Below are positions 1 to 7,947 of a stretch of 64,000 bases of DNA, in pieces. This DNA comes from CAYMZZ01 sp964395095. GTDB lineage: Bacteria; Bacteroidota; Bacteroidia; Chitinophagales; Chitinophagaceae. Position 1 is the first letter of the stretch; every line of letters begins with the position of its first letter. A model generated the notes under the pieces. The model was not told the DNA's origin and did no database searches. It saw nothing but the letters and a program-made list of their open reading frames with translations. The stretch is from NCBI GenBank assembly GCA_964395095.1, contig CAYMZZ010000003.1:335925-399924 (forward strand), given 5' to 3'. The position numbers and the translations under genes were made by a program.

Positions 1-1215
1 TTCAAACAACTCGCCTTCCTTACCACTTATTTTGGCGACACTGCCTTTTTCGGCCAGGTTGCCATAGAGAATTTGCAGGTGTCCTGTTTTCTTAATGGGG
101 TTTTCTGTCGGGAGTATGATGTCCTGTTTTTCAAAATCAAGCTCCGGCACCTCGCGCAGGTTTTCTTCGAGGGTTTGGCTGGTTACGGTCAGGCAGTTTC
201 CATGCAGCATGCCTTTCGATAACAAGTATTTCATCACAGCCGGCACGCCTCCGTGCTGGTGCAGGTCCTGCATCAGGTATTTTCCGGAGGGTTTAAAATC
301 GGCCAGTACGGGCACTTTGTTGCTGATCTGCTGAAAATCATCCTGCGTAATTTGAACGTTCACGCTTCTGGCCATCGCAATCAGGTGCAGTACGGCATTG
401 GTGCTTCCACCGAGGGCCATGATGACGGTGATGGCATTTTCAAATGCCTCACGGGTCATGATATCGGAGGGCTTAATATCTTTTTCGAGCAGTACCCGTA
501 TGGCTTTGCCGGCCGCGCGGCATTCCTGCTGTTTTTCTTCGCTAAGCGCGGGATTGGAGGATGAGTAGGGCAGGCTCATACCGAGGGCCTCAATGGCAGC
601 GGCCATGGTGTTGGCGGTGTACATGCCCCCACAGGCACCCGCTCCGGGGCAGCTATTGCGTACGATACCTTTAAAATCGGCCTCATCCAACTGACCTGCC
701 AACTTTTGACCCAGGGCTTCGAAGGCGCTCACGATGTTAAGGTCCTGCCCCTTGTAATGCCCCGGCGCAATTGTGCCGCCATATAGCATGATCGATGGCC
801 GGTTGAGGCGTCCCATCGCGATTACGGATCCCGGCATATTTTTGTCGCAGCCGGGTATGGCGATCAGCCCATCATAGTATTGCGCGCCACAAACCGCCTC
901 AATGCTGTCGGCAATAATGTCGCGACTGACAAGCGAATAGCGCATGCCTTCCGTACCATTGCTAATGCCGTCGCTTACGCCAATCGTATTGAAGATAAGG
1001 CCTACCAGTTCGTTATCCCATACGGAAGATTTTACCACGCGGGCCAGGTCGTTGAGGTGCATATTGCAGGTATTACCGTCATAGCCCATGCTGGCGATGC
1101 CTACCTGCGCTTTCAATAAATCCTCATCGGTTAGCCCAATGCCATAGAGCATGGCCTGGGCCGCAGGCTGTGTTGGATCCTGTGTAATCGTCTTACTGTA
1201 TTTATTCAATTCCAT
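1..1215 (-). CDS. ilvD: Dihydroxy-acid dehydratase, 3' part cut by window edge
   Basis: Dehydrates 2,3-dihydroxy acids to 2-keto acids, the third common step of valine and isoleucine synthesis in the cytoplasm. Reading leftward from the ATG at 1215, 405 codons are visible and the frame is still open at base 1; the family is about 560 residues, so roughly the last quarter is outside. The three cysteines expected to hold the Fe-S cluster are visible: C50 (in NTCNMHL), C123 (PGCDKNMPG) and C195 (GAGACGGMYTANTM). The gene lies downstream of leuACDB in the same direction but behind its own promoter, leader peptide and terminator (1318-1496), so its expression is probably controlled by charged Ile/Val tRNA. 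About 100 nt separate the terminator from the start codon. The identity is secure. Confidence 0.97.
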   Translation of the reverse strand, partial: MELNKYSKTITQDPTQPAAQAMLYGIGLTDEDLLKAQVGIASMGYDGNTCNMHLNDLARVVKSSVWDNELVGLIFNTIGVSDGISNGTEGMRYSLVSRDIIADSIEAVCGAQYYDGLIAIPGCDKNMPGSVIAMGRLNRPSIMLYGGTIAPGHYKGQDLNIVSAFEALGQKLAGQLDEADFKGIVRNSCPGAGACGGMYTANTMAAAIEALGMSLPYSSSNPALSEEKQQECRAAGKAIRVLLEKDIKPSDIMTREAFENAITVIMALGGSTNAVLHLIAMARSVNVQITQDDFQQISNKVPVLADFKPSGKYLMQDLHQHGGVPAVMKYLLSKGMLHGNCLTVTSQTLEENLREVPELDFEKQDIILPTENPIKKTGHLQILYGNLAEKGSVAKISGKEGELFE

Positions 1216-1317
1216 AGTAATAATCTCGTCCGGATTTCCGCGCTGGCGGAGCTGTTTGGTAAATGAAATCTGCTATATTCCAGTTATGATCTGTTGCGTT
1301 TCGAAACGAAGGCAAAC

Positions 1318-1344
1318 AAAAAACCCGCCTCTGCAAGAGGCGGG
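1318..1344 (-). terminator. Attenuator terminator hairpin upstream of ilvD
   Basis: On the minus strand a 9-bp perfect stem (CCCGCCTCT, 1336-1344, with AGAGGCGGG, 1324-1332), a 3-nt loop and six U residues (1318-1323) form a textbook intrinsic terminator. It lies 25 nt after the stop codon of the Ile/Val-rich leader peptide and before ilvD. Its 5' arm can instead pair with GGAGGTGG in the leader (1383-1390), 8 pairs including two G-U, which would be the antiterminator. It could also serve as a plain terminator for leu operon read-through. Confidence 0.9.
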
Positions 1345-1369
1345 TTTTTTACTTATCTCTGTTTCTTTA

Positions 1370-1474
1370 TTACAAAGTAAATCCACCTCCGTGCGTTGCA
1401 GGAATAATAATCACCACCACAATAATCACGCTGATCACTGTGCTGATAACTTTATATGTGCTGCTTTGCTGCAT
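1370..1474 (-). CDS. Ile/Val-rich leader peptide (34 aa), ilv attenuator
   Basis: A 34-codon frame, ATG at 1474, stop TAA at 1372-1370. Residues 9-24 read VISTVISVIIVVVIII, giving 7 Ile and 6 Val codons in 16, followed by PATHGGGFTL. From memory, the E. coli ilv operon leader peptide has the same design, with a VIS...VIS...VVVIIIP run. The codons for GGG overlap the antiterminator segment 1383-1390. Geometry fits classical attenuation: a ribosome stalled at codons 20-24 leaves 1383-1390 free to block the terminator, while one reaching the stop codon covers it. The peptide itself probably has no function after synthesis; a tiny membrane protein is the less likely alternative because it is hydrophobic. 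It is too short for ordinary gene calling. Confidence 0.88.
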   Translation of the reverse strand: MQQSSTYKVISTVISVIIVVVIIIPATHGGGFTL

Positions 1475-1488
1475 GAGATGTATATCAA

Positions 1489-1496
1489 CAAATATA
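1489..1496 (-). promoter_or_regulatory. -7 promoter box TATATTTG for the ilvD leader transcript
   Basis: TATATTTG matches the Bacteroidetes -7 consensus TAnnTTTG exactly. With the usual 5-7 nt to the start site, transcription begins near 1482, only about 8 nt before the leader-peptide ATG. The -33 region holds only a weak GTTC in place of TTTG, 18 nt upstream. This places an independent promoter between leuB and ilvD. Confidence 0.65.
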
Positions 1497-1574
1497 CAGC
1501 TCATCGATTAAAAAGAACTTTTTGGATTGGATTTTTTTTATGGCGGGCAATCGTTAGGGTGCAAACAGTTGTTC

Positions 1575-2690
1575 TTATATGATGGTAGACTTGCGCAGTT
1601 CTATATTCTCCTGCTTCACCGATCCGGGAATTTTGCCACTTACATAGTCGCAGATCAGTTCGCCCAGGGTATTGGTGAAATAAAAATTAACGGGGTCAAT
1701 ATCTTTTGTTACAAAGCCATTCTGGAGTGTCCATTGTACAGCTTCGCGCACCAGCGCAGCTTCTTCATTCATGTCAAAATGCTCCAGCAGCATGGCGGCG
1801 GAAAGGATGGAGCCCAACGGGTTGGCAATATCTTTTCCCGCGGCCTGGGGATAGGAACCGTGGATGGGTTCAAAGAGGGCTGAACCATTGCCAAGACTTG
1901 CAGAAGGCAGCAATCCCAGCGATCCGCTGATCACACTGGCTTCATCGCTGATGATATCGCCAAACATGTTCTCCGTCAGTATCACGTCGAACTGAGCGGG
2001 ATTGAGGATGATTTGCATGGCCGCATTGTCTACAAACAGGAAATCAAGCGCCACATCAGGATACTGATCGGCCAGGTCTTTTACGGCTTTGCGCCAGAGA
2101 CGAGAAGTTTCGAGCACGTTGGCTTTGTCGACAAGGGTGAGTTTTTTACGACGCTTCTGTGCAGCCTGGAATGCCAGGTGTGCGATGCGTTCAATTTCAG
2201 GAATGCTATAGGTGCATTCGTCGATCGCACTCATTCCATCTTCCGCCAGTTCTTTCTTGCCAAAATAGATGCCGCCGGTCAGTTCACGGTAAATCACAAA
2301 ATCAACCCCTTCCAGGTTGCGGGGTTTGAGAGGCGACAGATGGTGCAGCGCGGGATAGGCGGTTACGGGGCGGATATTGGCAAATAGCTGAAGCGACTTG
2401 CGCAATTTCAGCAGCCCCTGTTCTGGACGCACTTTGGCGTTGGGGTCATTGTCGTATTTGGGATGTCCGATGGCGCCAAAGAGTATGGCATCGCTTTGCA
2501 GGCAGATTTCAATGGTTTCATCGGGTAGGGGAGTGCCGGTTTTGTCGATGGCATCGGCCCCCATCAGGCAATAGCGATAGGAAAATTCATGGTTGAAGGC
2601 TTCCGCAATGTTGTTCAATACCCGCACCGATTGCCGGGTTACTTCGGGTCCTATTCCGTCTCCTTCAATTACTGCTATAATCTTCTTCAT
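1575..2690 (-). CDS. leuB: 3-isopropylmalate dehydrogenase
   Basis: Oxidizes and decarboxylates 3-isopropylmalate with NAD to 2-ketoisocaproate, the last specific step of leucine synthesis. The product from the ATG at 2690 is 371 residues, normal for the family, and begins MKKIIAVIEGDGIGPEV. Typical motifs are RELTGGIYFG and the metal and substrate region DIISDEASVISGSLG. A longer frame starts at 2717 but would overlap the end of leuD and adds nine residues that do not belong to the family, so 2690 is preferred. It lies 14 nt after leuD and is clearly in the leuACDB operon. Confidence 0.96.
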   Translation of the reverse strand: MKKIIAVIEGDGIGPEVTRQSVRVLNNIAEAFNHEFSYRYCLMGADAIDKTGTPLPDETIEICLQSDAILFGAIGHPKYDNDPNAKVRPEQGLLKLRKSLQLFANIRPVTAYPALHHLSPLKPRNLEGVDFVIYRELTGGIYFGKKELAEDGMSAIDECTYSIPEIERIAHLAFQAAQKRRKKLTLVDKANVLETSRLWRKAVKDLADQYPDVALDFLFVDNAAMQIILNPAQFDVILTENMFGDIISDEASVISGSLGLLPSASLGNGSALFEPIHGSYPQAAGKDIANPLGSILSAAMLLEHFDMNEEAALVREAVQWTLQNGFVTKDIDPVNFYFTNTLGELICDYVSGKIPGSVKQENIELRKSTII

Positions 2691-2704
2691 AAATCTTTGC
2701 CGAA

Positions 2705-3307
2705 TCAGGCCGGCCAACCTTGTTTTTCAAATGCTTCTATTTCGTTTTTGGTGCTGAGCAGGTAATCGATATCATCGTACCCGTTCAGCATACAGGTTTT
2801 TTTATAGCTGTTGATGTCGAAATGTTCTTTGTTGTCGCTGCCTTCGATGCGTATAAATTGTTCCGGCAGGTTTACTTCTAGTATGGTGGATGGATCATTT
2901 TCTACTGCTGCAAAGAGCTGGCTTAGCAGTTGATCTGTAACCGTAACGGGTAACAGAAAGTTGTTGAGGGCATTGTTTTTAAAGATATCGGCAAAAAAAC
3001 TGCTTACCACCACATCAAAGCCGGCATCTTTGATAGCCCAGGCCGCGTGTTCGCGGCTGCTGCCACAACCAAAGTTTTTTCCTGCCAGCAGGATCTTGCC
3101 GCTAAACTTTGACTGGTTCAATACAAAATCGGGTTTCGGCTGATTTTCGTCGTCGTTTAAATAACGCCAGTCGCGAAAGAGGTTTTTGCCAAACCCTTCA
3201 CGGTTGGTCGCTTTCAGAAAACGGGCCGGGATGATCTGGTCGGTATCCACATTCTCTATATTTACCGGAACCGCTGTTGATTTTATGATATTGATCGCTT
3301 TGCTCAT
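2705..3307 (-). CDS. leuD: 3-isopropylmalate dehydratase, small subunit
   Basis: Small, swivel-domain subunit of the isomerase that converts 2- to 3-isopropylmalate; works with LeuC. The 200-residue product has the expected DTDQIIPARFLK start region and the NFGCGSSREHAAWAI motif. It sits between leuC and leuB in the same operon. A 16-bp palindrome lies in the 48-nt gap to leuC. Confidence 0.96.
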   Translation of the reverse strand: MSKAINIIKSTAVPVNIENVDTDQIIPARFLKATNREGFGKNLFRDWRYLNDDENQPKPDFVLNQSKFSGKILLAGKNFGCGSSREHAAWAIKDAGFDVVVSSFFADIFKNNALNNFLLPVTVTDQLLSQLFAAVENDPSTILEVNLPEQFIRIEGSDNKEHFDINSYKKTCMLNGYDDIDYLLSTKNEIEAFEKQGWPA

Positions 3308-3333
3308 GTAGGCTACTTCACTTTTGTTGACTT

Positions 3334-3349
3334 CAATAATGCATTATTG
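3334..3349. repeat. 16-bp palindrome between leuC and leuD
   Basis: CAATAATGCATTATTG is a perfect palindrome in the short leuC-leuD gap. It is A+T-rich and may be a chance event, a weak hairpin, or a protein-binding site. No similar copy was noticed elsewhere in the window. Confidence 0.35.
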
Positions 3350-3355
3350 CTTGTT

Positions 3356-4780
3356 CTATACAACACCTGTTTCTTCCGTGATGTAATGTTCGCGGATATC
3401 ACCCACCTGCCCTGTTACAGCCGCCAGGGCGGCAGTGAGGGGGCTGGCGAGAAAAGTGCGTGCATTCGGACCCTGGCGACCTTCGAAGTTTCGGTTGCTG
3501 GTTGATATGCAATATTTGCCCGCCGGTATCTTGTCTTCGTTCATACCCAGGCAGGCCGAGCAACCGGGTTGGCGAAGTTGGAAACCGGCCGCTTCAAAAA
3601 TGCGGTCAATACCTTCTTCGCGTGCCTGTTTCTCTACCTGCTTGCTGCCAGGCACCACCCATACTTCCACACCCTCGGCTTTTCTTTTGCCCTTTACAAA
3701 GCTGGCCACCATCCGCAGGTCTTCGATGCGTGAGTTGGTACAGCTTCCGATAAAAACATAATCTACTTTCTGGCCCTTGATGGGGGCGCCAGCGTCAAGC
3801 CCCATATAAGCTAACGATTTCTGAAAGGAAGGAATTTCTCTTTCCTCCACTTCCGTTAGCGCGGGAATATGTCCACTCACACTCATGCCCATGCCGGGGT
3901 TGGTGCCATAGGTAATCATGGGTTCAATATCTTCTGCACGCAGATTGATCTCCTTGTCGAAAACGGCATCGGCATCGGAATAAAGAGTTTTCCAGTAACG
4001 CAGTTTTTCATTCCATGCGTCACCCGCCGGGGCAAACTGGCGGCCCTTCATATAGGTAAGGGTGGTAGTGTCGGGAGCAATCATGCCGCAGCGTGCACCC
4101 ATTTCAATACTCATATTGCAGATGGTCATGCGGGCTTCCATCGATAGGTTGCGGATGGCGGAGCCGGCGAATTCCACTGCATAACCTGTGGCGCCGCTGG
4201 CGGTAATCCGGGAAAGAATATACAGAACGATGTCTTTACTTACCACACCGGGATTCAGGTCTCCCTCAATATTAATGCGCATCAGTTTGGGCTTGCTCTG
4301 CATCAGGCATTGGGTGGCCAGCACCATTTCCACTTCGCTGGTGCCAATGCCAAACGCGATGCTGCCAAAAGCACCATGCGTGGAAGTATGGCTGTCGCCG
4401 CAAACAATGGTCATCCCCGGCTGGGTAATTCCCAGTTCAGGGCCAATCACGTGCACTATGCCCTGGTAAGGATGCCCCAGGCCATAGAGATCAATGCCAT
4501 GCTCCGCACAGTTTTTGTGCAGGGCTTCCACCTGGCGACGGGAAAGTTCTTCGCGAATGGGTAAATGCTGATCAACCGTAGGCACGTTATGGTCGGCCGT
4601 GGCCACTACCTGCTGCGGACGAAAAACCTTGATACCTCTTTTATTGAGCCCATTGAATGCCTGTGGGCTGGTTACTTCATGAATAAAATGTCGGTCGATA
4701 TACAAAACCGAAGGGCCGTCTTCAATGGTCTTCACCACATGCCGCTCCCAAATTTTCTCGAATAATGTTTTTCCTGCCAA
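3356..4780 (-). CDS. leuC: 3-isopropylmalate dehydratase, large subunit
   Basis: Aconitase-family large subunit carrying the [4Fe-4S] cluster. Cluster cysteines are visible in FIGSCTNSR and in the CxxC of QPGCSACLGMN. The family start (GKTLFEKIWERHVV) lies directly after a TTG at 4780, giving 474 residues, a normal length. The frame stays open upstream to an ATG at 4906, but those 42 extra residues (DSTIQQFN repeats) are translated from an 8-bp tandem repeat and match nothing in the family. I therefore call the TTG as start. If the ATG were used, changes in repeat number would shift the frame. Confidence 0.93.
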   Translation of the reverse strand: MAGKTLFEKIWERHVVKTIEDGPSVLYIDRHFIHEVTSPQAFNGLNKRGIKVFRPQQVVATADHNVPTVDQHLPIREELSRRQVEALHKNCAEHGIDLYGLGHPYQGIVHVIGPELGITQPGMTIVCGDSHTSTHGAFGSIAFGIGTSEVEMVLATQCLMQSKPKLMRINIEGDLNPGVVSKDIVLYILSRITASGATGYAVEFAGSAIRNLSMEARMTICNMSIEMGARCGMIAPDTTTLTYMKGRQFAPAGDAWNEKLRYWKTLYSDADAVFDKEINLRAEDIEPMITYGTNPGMGMSVSGHIPALTEVEEREIPSFQKSLAYMGLDAGAPIKGQKVDYVFIGSCTNSRIEDLRMVASFVKGKRKAEGVEVWVVPGSKQVEKQAREEGIDRIFEAAGFQLRQPGCSACLGMNEDKIPAGKYCISTSNRNFEGRQGPNARTFLASPLTAALAAVTGQVGDIREHYITEETGVV

Positions 4781-4790
4781 GTTTTTGTTG

Positions 4791-4884
4791 TTGAATTGTT
4801 GAATCGTTGAACTGTTGAATCGTTGAATCGTTGAATCGTTGAACTGTTGAATCGTTGAATCGTTGAATTGTTGAATTGTTGAAT
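4791..4884. repeat. 8-bp tandem repeat array between leuA and leuC
   Basis: About eleven near-identical 8-bp units of the type GTTGAATC/GTTGAATT/GTTGAACT follow each other without interruption. Read on the minus strand, three units encode the octapeptide DSTIQQFN. The array is followed by a second style of repeat (4885-4924, CAAATCC-type units of 8-9 bp). It fills most of the gap between the leuA stop and the leuC TTG. Unit length is not a multiple of three. Confidence 0.9.
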
Positions 4885-4924
4885 CGTCAAATCCGCAAAT
4901 ATCCAAATCCCCAAATTCTCAAAT
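4885..4924. repeat. CAAATCC-type degenerate short repeat
   Basis: Units such as CAAATCCG, CAAATATC, CAAATCCC and CAAATTCT follow one another directly after the 8-bp array and end just before the leuA stop codon. A similar run occurs at 9336-9370, upstream of and inside the GNAT reading frame. Confidence 0.7.
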
Positions 4925-4930
4925 TTGCCC

Positions 4931-6094
4931 TCAGATTTCTATCGCCTGAAACTGCTTCGCCAGTTCCTGCAGGTCTTCGTTCTCTACTTCTTTTTTCCGG
5001 TCGGCTACTTTCAGGAATTCGGCATAGAGGCTATCTACTTCATTGCGGTTAAACTGGTAACCGAGAAGGTGCAGACGATGCGCCAGTGCAGAGCGGCCGC
5101 TTCGCGCGGTGAGCACAATTTTGGAACCATCGGCACCCACTTCTTCGGGAGCGATGATCTCGTAAGTAAGTGCATCTTTCAGGAACCCATCCTGGTGGAT
5201 GCCGGAGGAATGCGAAAATGCATTGCTGCCCACGATGGCCTTATTGGCCTGAACCGGCATACGCATGGTATCGGCTACCAGGCGGCTTAGCGGATTCAGT
5301 TGTTTGGTTTGAATATTGGTATAATAACCCAGCGCATGGTGCTGCTTCAGAATCATGACCACTTCTTCCAGCGAAGTATTGCCCGCGCGTTCACCCAAGC
5401 CATTGATGGTACATTCTATTTGCCTGGCACCATTCAATACACCCGCGATGGAGTTGGCCGTAGCCAGACCCAGATCGTTATGGCAATGGCAGGAAATAAT
5501 GGCTTTATCTATATTGGGGACATTATTAATAAGGTAAGCGATCTTTTCGCCGTATTGGTGGGGCAGGCAGTAGCCCGTGGTATCCGGTATATTCACCACG
5601 GTGGCACCGGCGGCAATTACGGCCTCTATTACGCGGGCCAGGTAATCGTTGTCGGTACGGCCGGCATCCTCGGCATAAAACTCCACATCATCCACAAAAT
5701 TGCGGGCCCATTTCACGCACTGGATAGCCCTTTGCAGAATGTCTTCGCGATTGGAGTTGAATTTGGATTTGATATGAAAATCGCTGGTGCCGATGCCCGT
5801 ATGGATTCGCGGTCTTTTGGCGGACTTGAGGGCTTCCGCAGCCGTTTCAATATCTTTCAGCACGGCGCGGCTCAGTCCACAAACCGTGGCTTCCTTTATC
5901 ACTTTCGAAATTTCCTGCACCGATTCAAAATCGCCGGGCGATGAAATGGGAAAGCCGGCTTCCAGTACGTCTACACCCAATTGCTCCAGGGCCAGGGCCA
6001 GTTCAATTTTCTCTTTGGTATTCAATTTGCAACCGGGTACCTGCTCGCCATCACGCAGGGTGGTGTCGAAGATGTGAATTTTTCCGTCGGCCAT
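4931..6094 (-). CDS. leuA: 2-isopropylmalate synthase (short form)
   Basis: Condenses acetyl-CoA with 2-ketoisovalerate, the first committed step to leucine. The 387-residue protein has the HMGL-like TIM-barrel signatures FDTTLRDGEQVPG near the N-terminus and HCHNDLGLATANS in the middle, and SGIHQDGFLKD after it. It ends without the C-terminal leucine-binding regulatory domain found in forms of 500 or more residues, so classical feedback inhibition may be absent. It is first in leuACDB. Related homocitrate or citramalate synthases look alike, but the operon decides for LeuA. Confidence 0.93.
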   Translation of the reverse strand: MADGKIHIFDTTLRDGEQVPGCKLNTKEKIELALALEQLGVDVLEAGFPISSPGDFESVQEISKVIKEATVCGLSRAVLKDIETAAEALKSAKRPRIHTGIGTSDFHIKSKFNSNREDILQRAIQCVKWARNFVDDVEFYAEDAGRTDNDYLARVIEAVIAAGATVVNIPDTTGYCLPHQYGEKIAYLINNVPNIDKAIISCHCHNDLGLATANSIAGVLNGARQIECTINGLGERAGNTSLEEVVMILKQHHALGYYTNIQTKQLNPLSRLVADTMRMPVQANKAIVGSNAFSHSSGIHQDGFLKDALTYEIIAPEEVGADGSKIVLTARSGRSALAHRLHLLGYQFNRNEVDSLYAEFLKVADRKKEVENEDLQELAKQFQAIEI

Positions 6095-6123
6095 AATAAA
6101 TCAATATATTGAGTGATGAAGAT

Positions 6124-6171
6124 GCAGGCTGCTTATTTTTGCTTGCTATTATCTGAACCATAAACAGCCTG
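6124..6171. promoter_or_regulatory. Inverted repeat upstream of leuA
   Basis: GCAGGCTGCTTA (6124-6135) and TAAACAGCCTGC (6160-6171) are inverted copies with 11 of 12 positions matching, separated by 24 nt. They lie 30-77 nt before the leuA start, in the gap between divergent genes. This could be a repressor operator or a hairpin in the leuA mRNA leader. No leucine-rich leader peptide was found here, so an attenuator like that of ilvD is not supported. Confidence 0.45.
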
Positions 6172-6297
6172 CACTACTAAGTTAACCCCCTGCCATGGGC
6201 GGGTAAAACCAAAATTGGCTTGTTTTTACACGGTTAAAAATGGTCTAAATTGCCTGAAACCCTTGCCTGGTAAGGGTTTTAAAATATTTGAATTACG

Positions 6298-7845
6298 ATG
6301 CCCAACCGTTCAAACGATGCCCTTTTTCAACTCATAAAGTCGCTCGAAAAGAGCGAAAAGCGGAATTTTAAGCTATTTGTCAAACGCAACAAAGCCAGCG
6401 ACGACCTGAAGATCATCCAGCTATTTGATGCGCTCGACAAAATGAATGAATATGATGAAGCCATTCTTTTGCGCAAGCATAAGAACATTCGTAAGCAACA
6501 GCTATCGAACATGAAGGCCCATCTGTACCGGCAAATTCTGTCGAGCCTGCGGATTATCCGCGATGAAGATAATGTGGACATACGCCTGCATGAGCTGATG
6601 GATCATGCCCGGATACTCTTCAACAAGGGGCTCTACCTGCAAACCCTGAAAGCGCTGAAGCAGTTGAAAGATATGGCCCGCGAGCATCAGCAGATCAGTT
6701 ACCTGCAGCAGGCGCTTTTTTTTGAAAAAAAGATCGAGGCGCTTTATATCACGCGCAGTATGCAGGACCGGGCCGATGTGCTTTGCCAGGAATCGGATGC
6801 GGTAACGGAATCGCTTAGCCTGGTCAACCAGCTCTCCAACCTTTCGCTACAGCTTTACAGTTGGTATATTCAGCATGGCCATGCGCGCAATGAAAAAGAT
6901 ATGCGCAGCATCAAGGCCTTCTTCCTGTCGAATTTGCCGGCCACTGCGAAGGGGGCCAAAGGCTTTTATGAACGGCTTTATTTGTACCAGAGCTATTGTT
7001 GGTTTGCCTTTATCCGTCTCGACTTCCTGCAGTATTACCGGTACAGTCAGAAATGGGTGAACCTTTTTGAGGAGTTTCCTCTCATGCTGGCAGTGGAAAC
7101 TGCCAGTTATATCAAGGGAATGCACAACCTGATGGGGGCGCATTTCGACCTGCTCAATCATGAAAAGCTGGCGGCTGATATCCGCAAGTTTGAGCAGTTT
7201 GCCAGGCATAAGCTGGTATTGCAGAACGACAACAACCTGATACTTACTTATCAGTATCTCTACACAGCACGGATCAATCTGTATTTCCTTCGTGGCACAT
7301 TTGAAAAGGGAATCAAGATGGTGCCTTTCCTCGAGGAGATGTTGCAGAAGTACGGGATCTATCTCGATACCCACCGTGTGCTGGTATTTTATTACAAGAT
7401 TGCCTGTCTTTATTTTGGTTGTGGCAATAATGAGAAAGCCATCGACTATCTCAACCGTATCATCAACCAGAAAGCGGATCTGCGTACCGACCTGCAATGC
7501 TATGCGCGATTATTGCACCTGATCGCGCATTATGAGCTGGGTAATTTCGATTTACTGGAATACCTGATCAAATCGGTGTATCGCTATATGGCGAAAATGG
7601 AAAACCTGAGTAAGGTGGAAGAGGAAATGTTTGCCTTTTTACGCCGCTCCTTTCATGTGGGTGCCCATGCCCTGCGACCGGAATTTGAGAAACTTTTGCA
7701 TAAGCTGAAAAAATACGAAGGCAACCCACTGGAGAGCCGGGCTTTTGCTTACCTGGATGTGATCTCCTGGCTGGAAAGCAAAATCAATAACGTGAATGTG
7801 CAGGATGTGATGCGCGCGAAATATACCCGCCGCCGCCGTTCCTGA
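6298..7845 (+). CDS. Conserved helical protein of unknown function
   Basis: A 515-residue protein that I cannot assign to a named family. It has no signal peptide or membrane segment. It is rich in Leu, Lys, Tyr and Phe with regularly spaced aromatic helices (for example YLQTLKALKQL and FFEKKIEALYITR), which suggests stacked TPR-like helical hairpins. The N-terminus (LIKSLEKSEKRNFKLFVKR) is basic. The C-terminus ends in a run of arginines, YTRRRRS. It is divergent from leuA and upstream of carA, from which it is separated by 102 nt with an independent promoter. A scaffold or regulatory role is only a guess. Confidence 0.8.
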   Translation: MPNRSNDALFQLIKSLEKSEKRNFKLFVKRNKASDDLKIIQLFDALDKMNEYDEAILLRKHKNIRKQQLSNMKAHLYRQILSSLRIIRDEDNVDIRLHELMDHARILFNKGLYLQTLKALKQLKDMAREHQQISYLQQALFFEKKIEALYITRSMQDRADVLCQESDAVTESLSLVNQLSNLSLQLYSWYIQHGHARNEKDMRSIKAFFLSNLPATAKGAKGFYERLYLYQSYCWFAFIRLDFLQYYRYSQKWVNLFEEFPLMLAVETASYIKGMHNLMGAHFDLLNHEKLAADIRKFEQFARHKLVLQNDNNLILTYQYLYTARINLYFLRGTFEKGIKMVPFLEEMLQKYGIYLDTHRVLVFYYKIACLYFGCGNNEKAIDYLNRIINQKADLRTDLQCYARLLHLIAHYELGNFDLLEYLIKSVYRYMAKMENLSKVEEEMFAFLRRSFHVGAHALRPEFEKLLHKLKKYEGNPLESRAFAYLDVISWLESKINNVNVQDVMRAKYTRRRRS

Positions 7846-7907
7846 TCATGTGGAAAAAACCGGGAAAATCAGCCTTTATTTCTCATTTATATAAGACCCG
7901 AAGTCCT

Positions 7908-7915
7908 TACCTTTG
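7908..7915 (+). promoter_or_regulatory. -7 promoter box TACCTTTG for carA
   Basis: Exact match to TAnnTTTG, 32 nt before the carA ATG. No clear TTTG at -33. The same octamer TACCTTTG precedes msrA, mutS2 and proline dehydrogenase. Confidence 0.6.
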
Positions 7916-7947
7916 CGCAATTTGTTCATTCAACCCCATTGATTTTC

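Noticed and set aside
1370..1474. Independent small membrane protein
   Set aside because: The hydrophobic run consists almost only of Ile and Val codons placed exactly as in an attenuator, so a leader peptide explains it better.
3356..4906. Upstream ATG start for leuC giving a 516-residue protein with DSTIQQFN repeats
   Set aside because: The extra 42 residues are translated 8-bp repeat DNA; the conserved start follows a TTG at 4780 and gives the normal family length.
6095..6297. Leu-rich leader peptide for leuA
   Set aside because: The only candidate frames before leuA contain few Leu codons and no terminator/antiterminator pair.
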